Part shown: in pieces, positions 1 to 9,540 of the stretch | How the letters are laid out: each line of letters begins with the position of its first letter | Numbering within the stretch: position 1 is the stretch's first letter | Assembly: GCA_964023205.1 (NCBI GenBank) | Contig: OZ026835.1 | Location: 5,476,414-5,540,413 of the forward strand | Direction: 5' to 3' | Length of the DNA: 64,000 nucleotides | Source: Lutraria lutraria | Taxonomy: Eukaryota; Mollusca; Bivalvia; Venerida; Mactridae | Notes under the pieces: generated by a model | Databases searched by the model: none | Seen by the model: the letters and a program-made list of their open reading frames with translations, nothing else | Told to the model about the DNA's origin: nothing | Translations under genes and position numbers: made by a program

Positions 1-399
1 TAATCATTTCACTTTTCTCTATGTGCACTTACTTTTAACATTGCAGACACCATCCAGCCAGTGAGATTGTATGAGTGATAGAACTTATTGTACATGTCAG
101 CAAGATCCACAATCGGTAAGGAACATGACTGTGTACTTTTATAGTTTGTCTATATAACTTCTGTATGTACATTGTATTTTATGATGTTGTCTAGGAATGT
201 AACTTTACAATATAAGTATGGCCACTAGCTTCAGACTGTAAAGATGTTAATTCATATCGATGTTATTTCATGCCGGTTATTGTCACATTATATGTTTTGT
301 ATTTCAGTGCTGGTCTATTATGTGAAACTGTGATTATGTGACTATTATGATCATGGGAACTGCATAAGAATAAATTATATATATTGAACCATACACCAC
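1..399. other. AT-rich DNA without a recognised gene
   Basis: An exon-like stretch lies at about 46-115, between a pyrimidine-rich AG acceptor and a GTAAG donor. It has stop codons in all three plus frames, so it cannot be an internal coding exon. Nothing else is recognisable here. Confidence 0.4.
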
Positions 400-738
400 C
401 TAGTTAATTGTCTTCTTGACACACTCTTGAACATTGGGAATTTTATCTATGAACCCATAAACCCAACAGTTACAAATGTTTGTACCTAATATAACAGGAG
501 TCTTATTCGAATATGTTGTATCGGGAGTTACTAGAAATAAACATATAAGCGGTTCCATGTCTGGTAAACCATCCATAACCTTGATTTCAGTTTCTACATA
601 TCCTTTGTATGGAAGTTGCTGTCCCGAAGCACATTCAATGTGTAAAATGTCATTCAGTGGTTTTATCTCTAATTTATCCAAATGATCTGTATAAAATGAT
701 TCCGCAATCAAGCTGACACAACTACCTGTATCAAGCAA
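400..738 (-). pseudogene. Retropepsin-like aspartic protease fragment (retroelement pol/gag-pol remnant)
   Basis: The minus-strand frame opens with SLLDTGSCVSLI and later contains VILGTNI. These match the catalytic D-T/S-G flap region and the conserved ILG[TS]N strand of retroviral-type aspartic proteases, as found in Ty3/gypsy-like elements. About 110 residues are readable before a stop at the 400 end. There is no ATG; the frame is open only from a TAA upstream of the DTG motif. The conserved-looking Val-Pro-Val-Thr lead-in appears in another frame, which suggests a small indel. No zinc knuckle, reverse transcriptase, integrase or LTRs were seen next to it. It is most likely a decayed piece of an LTR element. 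A domesticated single-domain protease exon is possible but less likely, because no splice acceptor or start is convincing. Confidence 0.7.
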
Positions 739-2373
739 AGATGTGTAACAGGGACATTACGGTAATTTTAGGGGAGATTACTGGAATGGTGATGCCTCTG
801 TCTCTCTTCTTGCAATAATTATTATGACGACAATAAAATTTTATTACAAATGTTTAATTTATAGCTGTTGTTTATTAATGATGAATGATGTTTGTTTGGT
901 GCAATTTTAATTTTTTTAAATTTGATAATTGCATAGACCTGAATCCAAATTAGTTTATAGAATCGAAGAATCTAAATAATCCATTGAATCTGGATAACAG
1001 ATAAACTAAGTGTCGAGACAAAATGTAAAAAGAAATTTAATTTTGCAGAAGTAAAACAATATGAAGTCTCATAATTGAATATAAAAGAGAAAGCCATTAA
1101 CAATAGCGGTGTTAACATTAAAGCTGGTGCATACGATCTAACTAATGTACATAAAAATAGGGAAAATACAATTATAAAAAGAAACATGTGAAATAAATTG
1201 GCATGTTGAAGTACCAAATAGCATAATGCAATTCTAAAAAGAAACACGTGAAATGAATTAGCATGTTGAAATATCAAATAGCATAACGCATGAACTGGCG
1301 GATATTCCCTTCCATAGTTGACAGCACATTCAGGTTTATTTCTGTTCGGGTGAGGTTTTGTTTATTTGTTATTCTCGAAGTTGTTTCTTTGCGCCGTAGA
1401 CAATTTTAATCAATATTTGTTTCCACTGCAACCAGCCATACGGCAATATCCGGCATAAAACCAAACACGCACTTATCGTCCATCGTTTGTAGTGAATCAG
1501 CCAATTAACGAACATTAAATTTTGTTTTATAGATAGGTCGTCAGCACCTAAAGTTTGAAATTTTTGATAATCGCCCAACGACTTCAGTTTCAACCAGGGA
1601 ATACAGAGTAGACTAGGATAAATGTCTGTACCCGTATATGACCTGTACAATTGCTGCCCTGTTAGTTAATTCTAGTTGACAGATATTTTTGTAATATTCA
1701 GATAATTCTTAAATCACCAGTTTATGTTAAGTAAACGTTTTAGATCTCTCAATTGTGTACTTGGTGAAAATTCAGTGTTATATGACTGTGTGATTCACAC
1801 TGGCTGATCTTTTGGGTATATGTGATGTGATATTTATATGATTATTTGGTTCTTTGACTTTGCTTAAACGTGTAGATATAGTTAATTAATATCAGGATCA
1901 GTGTAGTGTAGAATTATAACAATGTAAGAAGTTATAAAAAATAATAATAAGATTATGACAGACAAGCTGTGAAACAAGTCGTCTTGGCTATCCAAGAACT
2001 AAGCAGGGAGTGTTTAAAACTGGGAAGGGTTAATTTAGGCGCGAAGAGAATTATAGTGCGTGATGGGAATAAGTGCACGAGAATATTAGTGAATATCGCT
2101 CATACCAGTCCAACAACTTTCAATCAACCATACCCGCATTCATTCACCGATCCGTACAATAAACGACTAATAATCAATATCCACCTCAATGGTACACAGT
2201 GAGGCGGATAACACACACACATATAAAAGACACAATACATTGTATATAAAGATAGACGTGGACATATAATGGACAGCCGTTACTTGCATTTTGAATTAAT
2301 ATCACAAGGGTAATTTTATTTTACTTTCCCTTTTCATTTCTTCAACCAAAAACATCCTAAAAAGTTAATTCAG
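739..2373. other. Non-coding, AT-rich; no recognised gene
   Basis: Short open frames at 972-1277 and 1369-1650 (minus) show no family motif. Two similar segments at about 1138-1206 and 1207-1270, each ending in a motif like gaaacaYgtgaaatRaattRgcatgttgaa, form a small degenerate tandem duplication. Confidence 0.4.
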
Positions 2374-2880
2374 TTATGATATTATCGTGTTGTAAGTCTC
2401 CCTGTTTTCATTATCTTTCTCGTTGATATACCCGTCCACATAAACTGGAAATGACAGAGGCATCCTGCATTCTTTGGTAAATATAAGGGTATTGGTGATC
2501 CTATTACATTCCACGTTGCTGACAAACAGAGCATCTTCAAACATTTTAGAAGTGACAACACTAGCCACAAGTCCATTCCCATTTTTTAATTTCGTTTTTG
2601 TCAGTATCCGCCCAAGATCGTCAATTTCATTTCGAATATTCTCTAAAAGCATTTGTTTATGGAGGTTACAAGGGTGATCCTGGTTTCGGTACGTATTCCC
2701 TAAACCATTATACAAAACGTTAAATAATGAATTGAGCTGGGGATTCGTATCACTACTGTTGTTGGTTATATCAGTTAAAGTAGTAGTTATCTTCCCATTA
2801 CTTCTGTTTGAATAAGTCGTATTGTCAATATCAAAGCGAGCCCTTTTTGCTTGAATATACCGATCTTCAAGCCCAATGAT
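2374..2880 (-). CDS. Exon 2 (last) of a two-exon unknown protein gene
   Basis: This is a 168-codon minus-strand exon plus stop. It begins after a good polypyrimidine/AG acceptor (AG at 2881-2882) in phase 0, which matches the phase of the exon at 3291-3356. The joined protein is 190 aa. It contains a basic patch (QAKRARFD), a Ser/Thr/Asn-rich linker, and a C-terminal half with mixed hydrophobic segments that looks folded. There is no signal peptide, membrane segment or recognised domain. The exon is unusually long and open for this AT-rich DNA, which argues that it is or was coding. I do not recognise the family. It could be a small nuclear or meiotic-type protein, or an unrecognised transposon ORF; neither is supported by a motif. 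Confidence 0.5.
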   Translation of the reverse strand: MIGLEDRYIQAKRARFDIDNTTYSNRSNGKITTTLTDITNNSSDTNPQLNSLFNVLYNGLGNTYRNQDHPCNLHKQMLLENIRNEIDDLGRILTKTKLKNGNGLVASVVTSKMFEDALFVSNVECNRITNTLIFTKECRMPLSFPVYVDGYINEKDNENRETYNTIIS

Positions 2881-3290
2881 CTGAAATACAATGACTCTGT
2901 GTACCATGATACAAATATACCTAGAAAATGCTTTCTTTCACACTTACAAACAGTACTATTTATACAGTACTGGATTATATTTACTGCAAGCCATATTAAT
3001 CAAGAAACGTCTGCATAAATTATGCGCCCGCGAACTTGACAAGCCTTTTCTAAAATCTTTTTATAAAAAAAAACATGAATACTTTACTGCACGGCACAAA
3101 TATAAATACAATTCTTAGGACCCCGGCTGAATTACTTAAATTTATACATTGATAGAGGGCTTGGTTCAATTTGCCCAAAACAAAGACAAAAGAAATACTC
3201 CAGGGTAGATCTATTCGATTCTCCACTAGATCTATATCCGAGTTTGCTATATCTGTGTTTACTGTATAATGAAAGTTAGGTGTTACTCAC

Positions 3291-3356
3291 AGGATCTGTC
3301 CTAGTTCTCTTTTCTATTTCACGTAGCAAGGTTTTGCCACCAATATTCGACAGCAT
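3291..3356 (-). CDS. Exon 1 of the two-exon unknown protein gene
   Basis: The minus-strand ATG at 3356-3354 opens a 22-codon exon, MLSNIGGKTLLREIEKRTRT followed by Asp-Pro. It ends exactly at a strong GTGAGT donor (GT at 3290-3289). The phase is 0, the same as the acceptor of the exon at 2374-2880 across a 410-bp intron. Agreement of start, donor, acceptor and phase supports the model. No promoter motif was identified upstream. Confidence 0.45.
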
Positions 3357-4018
3357 GTTCTTTTTCTTTAGATACACGTACTCTAATTTGAAATAGGAAA
3401 ACATTTAGTTATGCCAAAACGAGTACAGTTTTATCTTGAACATAGGATTTACAGAATGTTTCCTGTGTCGTCTTGCCTTGAATGTTGTCTAATGATTAAG
3501 TCGTGCGGAAAATGTTGTCACCATGTAGATATAATATACAAATTTATTTTCAAAACAATTTCATTAAAAAAAATTGATACCCAATAGAAATAGTTTACTC
3601 TTCGGACATATTTTGTCATTCAACACAATCGAGGTTTCTAGTAATGTGTACTGTTTGCATGTTAGGTGTTTTTTTTACATTGTGATGTATATCATCAAAA
3701 ATAGCACGTTCCATGTAAACCAAGTTTCGCCCTCTCGTTGAGTTACCAGCAAGAACTGTTAAATAGTAACTGGATGAAAACTAAAACATTAAACAAAATA
3801 GGAAAGTGATGTTGCTGCAGTAAAAGCAGCAGTAGAGCAAGATGCTCGCAATAAAGTTGAGGCGATAAGTTATTTATAGACAGTTTATTTAGATAGTTTA
3901 TTTACAAAAAGGCATATTTGCCTATTAACATATATTCAGTACATACATGTATAGAACATTTATATGATAATATAATAATGTATACACATGTATCAATTTA
4001 ACTGAGAGATAAGTGTAA
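3357..4018. other. Non-coding spacer
   Basis: AT-rich, with short direct repeats such as the twice-used tttatttag at about 3880-3905. No gene seen. Confidence 0.4.
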
Positions 4019-4365
4019 TTGGAAAAGAAATGTATCATACAAGCTGAAATAAAATTAGACATTGAATTTCATGGGACTAATGAAATATGTCAATACGAGT
4101 CCCGTAATTCTTCATCAGTTTTTCATATATTGACAGACGTTTTAAAGCTACGTAAGATTTGCGCCCGGTGGATTCCCCACATTCTCACTGATGACCAAAA
4201 GAGAGTGCGCGTGCGAATTGAGTCGCTGCTGCTTGATATGTACAAAAATGCTGATAAAACTCATGAATGGAATTAACGTAGTGGCGAAACCTTAGATATG
4301 AACTACTGGTGGACAATGAACCAAAAATGTTTCTGTGATTCTGGCAAACCAAGAACACCGTTTTT
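4019..4365 (+). pseudogene. Mariner-family transposase remnant
   Basis: The frame beginning at 4019 contains LKLRKICARWIPHILTDDQK followed by RVRVRIESLL. This is the hallmark linker region of mariner (Tc1/mariner superfamily) transposases, between the paired-like DNA-binding domain and the first catalytic Asp. After a stop at about 4276, a shifted frame continues with a segment resembling the later mariner motif (NQKCFCDSGKPRTP at about 4318-4362). The catalytic DDD core is otherwise missing and frameshifts or stops are present, so the copy is dead. Terminal inverted repeats were not located. Confidence 0.8.
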
Positions 4366-4960
4366 ATAGATAAACAATTGAGAAGCCCAATCATTCTTCA
4401 ATCATATATTGCTGATATAATTAACATAGTAAATACCATAAGACATTTGAAGATTTTGATATACCCGTACTTACTTTCATTTACAGCAACATTTTCAGGT
4501 TTCTCTATAGAAGCAGAAAGTTTCTTTAGTAAACGACCAATACCATCATCTTTATTCCTGAATAAGATAATAAACAAACACTACTATTATAATGATAGTC
4601 TAAAATAATTACAATATATAGTTCAAGAATGACACTTCATGCACCTCGACTTTAGGTCCAGAAAAATACATTAAACAAATACAAATTTGGAACAGTATAA
4701 CTTCATACGAAAACAGTTTCTGTTTTTTTATAGCCGTCAAAATGAGTTTAAGTTTCTTGTAATTTAAAAGTACGAATCAATTGTGCAAATGAGTGTCAGC
4801 AGGAAATATCAGTCAAAAAATTTAGACAATGGAAACTGCATAAAATATATAACGTTTTTTTGTACGGAGTATTATGTACAACGAAATCAGACAGAATTTA
4901 AATTGGTATGCTTCATGAAGACTCTTATTGAGAATAGTGTGGAACATTATAGAAATTGTC
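4366..4960. other. Non-coding DNA next to mariner remnant
   Basis: Short open frames (4378-4608, 4783-5028) carry no recognisable motif. This may include unrecognisable transposon debris. Confidence 0.35.
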
Positions 4961-4968
4961 TTAACTAT

Positions 4969-5008
4969 ATAAGAGAGAGAGAGAGAGAGAGGGAGAGGGA
5001 GAGGGAGA
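4969..5008. repeat. GA-rich microsatellite
   Basis: About ten GA dinucleotides are followed by three GGGAGA-type variants. It is responsible for the Arg-Glu run on one strand and the Ser-Leu run on the other, neither of which is a real protein. Confidence 0.9.
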
Positions 5009-5029
5009 TGAGGAGCAGACCTATGTAAA

Positions 5030-5570
5030 AGGGTTGCAGGGCAATTGGTGAAGCTGCCTTATTAATAAAACGCCATGAGGATGTGCTTGTGAGGTCCAGC
5101 ACATGTGTGGGTAGGATGCGCATAAGGAGAGTGGCGGCTGGCATAGATGGGTCAGATGGAAACACAGAACCGTGTCCTGACAAGAATAGAGCACAGGCTG
5201 GACATACTGCAAACCATGAGCAATTACACAGGAACGGGAAGATATATTTTACATGTTGATCAAGCGATAATCTCCATCGCAAGTGTCCTTGTATATAGGG
5301 ATATACAGACAACCAGGTTTTCTCAATGTCAGGGAAACTACAACCCGTCGTCTCAGTAGGCCGTGGGATGACAATGATGACAAAATTCGACCTAACTATA
5401 GCGCTGGAACGGAAACAACTTCAAGGACAGGGCAAGATGTGAAATGTGAAAATACAATGGCATGTATGTTCCGAGTGAGCAGTATTTACAACAGAAAAGT
5501 GATCTGCTGGACAGTGGAGGTACCAGTGCCATCATATCAACGAGCACGCAACAGCACTAGGTGGCGAAAG
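5030..5570 (+). pseudogene. Decayed LTR-retrotransposon gag / zinc knuckle / protease remnant
   Basis: Three consecutive pieces in the order expected for gag-pol can be read, in different frames and with stops. First, at about 5050-5250, is a polar region (HEDVLVRSSTCVGRMRIRR) like a gag C-terminus. Second, at about 5250-5292, is a degraded CCHC-like zinc knuckle (Cys, a stop in place of Trp, Ser, then His and Cys-Pro). Third, at about 5500-5545, LLDSGGTSAIIS resembles the aspartic protease active site. Frame changes and stops show the copy is inactive. No LTRs were identified. Each piece alone is weak; the order supports the call. Confidence 0.55.
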
Positions 5571-5606
5571 TCGTTTACCTCTTTGCCACAGAAATATAAA
5601 TATTAA

Positions 5607-7177
5607 AAGTGTGGAAGGAACAAATATCACAGATATATTGTTTTAGACGTTTGAGAGCTTCATTATTACAATCTAAACATTTAGCTTACCTTGCAGATGA
5701 GTTCAACATCTGCAATAGAACAAACACAATCATAAAGTATATATAAATATCACATCCCACATTACGCCATATAGCCTCGGTCGACATTAATTGTCTCGGA
5801 TGAACATTACGTTCTATCACTCTATGTGGGATGTAATATTTTTTTTATTATACCGAACAAAATAATAATTAAGAAAGACAAGAATGCAACAAACATGCTA
5901 ACAATTATACGGTTCTTTTCGTACTGGTTGAGTCAAAACAGTAAGTCTACTTCAGAAACTGAAACGAAGCATAGTTATTCACGCTGTCAAATCATCTTGT
6001 GTGCAACTCATGTGTGGATTTTGATAATCGCCCATAAAAGCGTCTAGGAGATTGACTTAAACAGCGCGTGAGGGCAGTTTCGTTATGGCAAGCGGGCCGA
6101 ACTGTTATGTCACTGGGTAACATTACGGATTGTCACCCTCTGACGTCACTGAAGACAACACAGTAAATGTGTCACCCGAGGTATAATAAAATAAATTGTT
6201 TTGTGATTTATCAAAGGGATAAAAACATGTTCCCGTATGAACAATGCAGAAATATAAAAAGCAAATAATCTAATGCATGTGTAGTTCATTCCATATTAAT
6301 AAAACTTTGCCCCAAGTTAAGTCTTCCATTGTAAGAATTTTGTTTTCATGCAGGAATTAAGCCCCATTAGACTGCCTTAGTATATTCATATGAATGTATC
6401 TCTTAAACTAATCTCTAAACTATACAGCAAAGTACCTCATACCTTTCTTAGTATATTTTCATATCCAGACTTTGCATTTGAAACTGTAATGATAAAAGAG
6501 CAATGCGACACTATTTAGATATATACTTGCATACTTGACCTAGAGTATCACCTTACAGCTTTATGTACTTTATTCAACATCGACATGCAGTTTCTCTCTC
6601 GTAACTAACTACACCATCGTCTTCGCTGATTTAGAATCCCCAACCCATGGCTGCTGTTTTAACGCATTTAATTGTTTCCTCCAATGAACTAAACCTTCTT
6701 CGTGGACAGACGACATTAAATATACTGTACTGGTGCCTCCAGTTACCATCATTTTTACACCGGCAACAGTCCTTTATTTGTCAGAAATTAGCGAGACCCG
6801 CATGTAATTTACTGATGGTATGCAATTTTTGTTGATGTTTTCACTCAGTGGTAAATCGATTGATGGATGATGCGCGTGCCTTCATCGTGTGCTCAGGACA
6901 TGAGGAATTAATAAACTAAAACTTATCATGTGTAGGGATTGAGTTGAGTAAGTATAATCATTTAAAACATTTTTCAAAAATAAATGAATACTTTTGTTTG
7001 GTAGATAACTTCGTAAGTAATAATTTGATACCCTGTTGAAATGGAGGGAGACGATCCGTTGTCTGACAAACATACCCTTTTTCCTCAAGACATAAGAATA
7101 TTGAAATATTTATGATATACATGTATATCATTTATTTGTTATGCATAGCATATGCATACTAAATTAAACAATTATCG
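5607..7177. other. Non-coding; no gene recognised
   Basis: A near-inverted pair 'cacatcccacattacg' / 'tatgtgggatgtaat' flanks 5752-5840. A ttaagccccattag motif at 6357-6370 matches the terminal inverted repeat of the MITE family at 15211-15545 and 19607-20000, but no partner end was found. Confidence 0.4.
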
Positions 7178-7942
7178 CTCACCTGAGAACAAAGGCACAA
7201 TAATTAATGACCAGGTAATATAGTTTCCATCTCGTAAAACTCCTTTTACGTAGATTTTGAGATCAAAACCAACAATGAAGGTATAATTCTGTTAAACAAG
7301 CTAGAACATAGCAAATTTTCTGATCCAAGGGCCCATAACTCTTAACGTTGTGGTCCGATCCCATCCATAACTGAACTTGTCGAAAACCATAAGGTCATAC
7401 ACATTCATTGTAAATATGATTAGGATCGGTGAATAAATTTAGGCGCTAGAGTGTAAACAATGTGGTCCGATTCCGCCCATAATCGAACTTGTCCAAGATC
7501 TTTTGGTTATACTCATTTACTGACAATATTATAAGGATCGGTGAATAAATGAAGACGCTATAGTGTAAACAAGGTAATTATAGCAAATTTCAAAGTCAGG
7601 GGCCCATAACTCTTGAAGTTTTGGTCCGATTCCGACCATAATCAACCTTGTCCAAGATCTTTTGGTTATACACATTTACTAAAAATATTATCAGGATTGG
7701 TGAATAAATGAAGGCGCTAGAGTGTAAACGAGCTAAATAAAGCACATTTTGTAATTCAAGGGCCCATAACTCTAGAAGTTATTGTCTGATTTTGCCCATA
7801 ATCGAACTTAGCCGAGACATTATGGCCATATACACGATTCGTTAAGAGCTGCGGATGCTAGAGTGTAAACAAACTAATTGCGGACGGACGACGCACGACG
7901 GACGCCGGACATTCAACGATCCTAAAATCTCAATCAGGTGAG
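7178..7942. mobile_element. TIR-bounded interspersed repeat with internal tandem array
   Basis: CTCACCTGA at 7178-7186 and TCAGGTGAG at 7934-7942 form exact inverted ends of a 765-bp block. Inside, from about 7329 to 7880, are four diverged copies of a roughly 110-165 bp unit. The unit holds gggcccataactctt, tggtccgattcc.cccataatcgaactt, ggatcggtgaataaat and gcgctagagtgtaaac. The right end is a CG-rich ggacggacgacgcacgac block. This architecture (inverted ends, internal satellite, CGGACG tract) is typical of non-autonomous repeats common in molluscan genomes. No transposase is encoded. Target-site duplications were not clear. Confidence 0.7.
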
Positions 7943-8205
7943 TACCGCTCATTTACTACAAATAGTAATACATGTCCTGCCAACTTGCAGCGGCAATCGC
8001 TACACAGAGATGTCGATGGAAAGTGTTTGTTTTCTTTCGATCACAAAGACAAATCGTTTAAAAGAAAACAAAACGCAAATGTCAACAGAATCTTCATAAA
8101 TTGTGACAACAAATGTACATTGAGAGAAAACTGTAATGTTGTGCATCAGTTGAAATCTTAAAAGAGACTCGGACACTTTCCTGGCATCCATTGAGATGTG
8201 AGGGG

Positions 8206-8348
8206 TCACGAACGACAACTCTGTGTAGAGACTGTTGCAATAGAGCTAGAGTAACATTTTTGAGAAACGTCAGGCATCAATGAGGAGAATACACCACCGT
8301 GAGGCCTAAGGATGCAGTAGACAGAATGCATCGTTTTTCGCAGATAAA
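8206..8348 (-). CDS. Possible terminal exon of an unknown minus-strand gene
   Basis: It follows an acceptor (AG at 8350-8349, after tctac) and in phase 1 continues the upstream exon's frame for 47 codons, then reaches TGA at 8208-8206. The encoded segment (for example RPHGGVFSSLMPDVSQKCY) has no recognised motif and is Ser/Cys-rich. The phase matches, but the acceptor is only moderate, so this exon is less certain than the two upstream of it. Confidence 0.25.
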
Positions 8349-8427
8349 CTGTAGACTAGAACTTTCATTCAACAATTCTATTTTGATGATGTAATACATT
8401 ATATAAACAATGATTAAATCGACTTAC

Positions 8428-8552
8428 CGAGGGACATCATAGTAGACTTGGTATCAAAATATTTACAATTTTCTAAAGGTAAAGCATAATTGTCAATGAT
8501 ATTAAACTCAGTAATGTCAGCTTTGCCCTTCTTGGTACGACCAATTTGAGAC
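8428..8552 (-). CDS. Internal exon of an unknown minus-strand gene
   Basis: The exon is bounded by a good acceptor (attttcag; AG at 8554-8553) and a strong donor (GTAAGT; GT at 8427-8426). The phase 2-in, phase 1-out frame is open throughout and reads SQIGRTKKGKADITEFNIID followed by NYALPLENCKYFDTKSTMMS. The other two frames contain stops. The incoming phase fits the exon at 8934-8974 exactly. The protein family is not recognised. The exon composition (lysine-rich start, then mixed hydrophobic) looks like ordinary coding sequence. Confidence 0.5.
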
Positions 8553-8754
8553 CTGAAAATGAAGACCCTAATACAATTACTGTATACGACGGATATTCTT
8601 CTTTTTTTTGCGTTAACATCTTTTTGTTGACAGTCATCATGTGAATGTTAGTTTGTTTAAAACAGGAATCAACTGCATAACCGAATGGTACATACATTTG
8701 TATGATTTATATACTGATATTAATTAGCCCTTAAAATGACCTAGAATAAGCCAA

Positions 8755-8890
8755 ATTATCAAGGGCAGATAACTCAAGAAACGAGCACCGCTACCTCCAT
8801 TTTTTCGCATATAATGTTTTTGTTATCATATGTTATGATCATGCAAAGTTTAAAATAATATCTGTCAGTACGTTTTCATTCTACCTATAT
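8755..8890. repeat. Diverged interspersed repeat, copy 1
   Basis: The block aagggcagataactcaag, then cgcatataatgtttttgtta, then ttttcattctacc aligns along its length with 36504-36632 at clearly lower than perfect identity. It is an old dispersed repeat, lying here in an intron of the minus-strand gene. Confidence 0.55.
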
Positions 8891-8933
8891 GTCTACGTGA
8901 AAACTATCAGAAATGACCTTAACATTAACTTAC

Positions 8934-8974
8934 TTCTTATCGTTGTGCACTTGATGCGACATGACTTTCAGATC
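8934..8974 (-). CDS. Upstream exon of the unknown minus-strand gene
   Basis: A 41-nt micro-exon reads DLKVMSHQVHNDK. It lies between a clean acceptor (cctatttcag; AG at 8976-8975) and a GTAAGT donor (GT at 8933-8932). It enters in phase 0 and leaves in phase 2, matching the next exon (8428-8552). Further upstream exons and the start codon were not found and would lie above 9 kb. Confidence 0.45.
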
Positions 8975-9359
8975 CTGAAATAGGACACACATACAGATGT
9001 AAACATGCATGTGTTGTAGAACTCATATGGTTCAGAAACAAACACATAAGGCTCAATACTTTATCAGATTATTAATAAAGTTACATTCTGACTATTGCTT
9101 CCGCCGGATGCTCTGTATCGTTTGATGAATTCAATTCCAGTGCTGTGTAAATCAACTATGCAAAGTTAAGAAATGCACGTTGTTTTGTATGTTTTTGATT
9201 ACATATATATTATTATAACAGTTGTTGGTAGTAATGAAATTAAGTCCCATCGATTGATTGATTTCATTAGTGGACAGTATCCAAGTTAGTTCGCGTACAG
9301 AATATAAGAGATAATTATGTTATAGTTATGACAAGTGACTCATGGTCATATTTTAACAC

Positions 9360-9540
9360 AAGAGCGCCGTCTGTTCACCACCTCGGGGAGATCTATCCAC
9401 CTATGAAGTTTCATGTTGCTACCTCTTATAGTTTCTGAGTTATGTCCTACATTTAAGTTTTTGCACGACGCAGACGCAGGACGTAGACGCCACAGTGATC
9501 ATAATAGCTCGACTTTTTCTTCGAAAACAGCCGAGCTAAA
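9360..9540. repeat. Interspersed repeat of molluscan type
   Basis: An 'agcgccgtctgttcaccac' start, an ordinary middle and a 'cacgacgcagacgcaggacg' tract near the end, finishing with a short inverted pair agctcg...cgagct (about 9506-9537), resemble the CG-rich tails of dispersed molluscan repeats. No coding capacity. Confidence 0.45.

Noticed and set aside
46..116. Coding exon between gcag and gtaag
   Set aside because: Stops in all three frames. It could only be a non-coding exon or a terminal piece, for which there is no other evidence.
1369..1650. 93-codon minus-strand frame, considered as a transposase (IS1595/ISXO2-like)
   Set aside because: No zinc-ribbon or DDE motif could be found in this or neighbouring frames.
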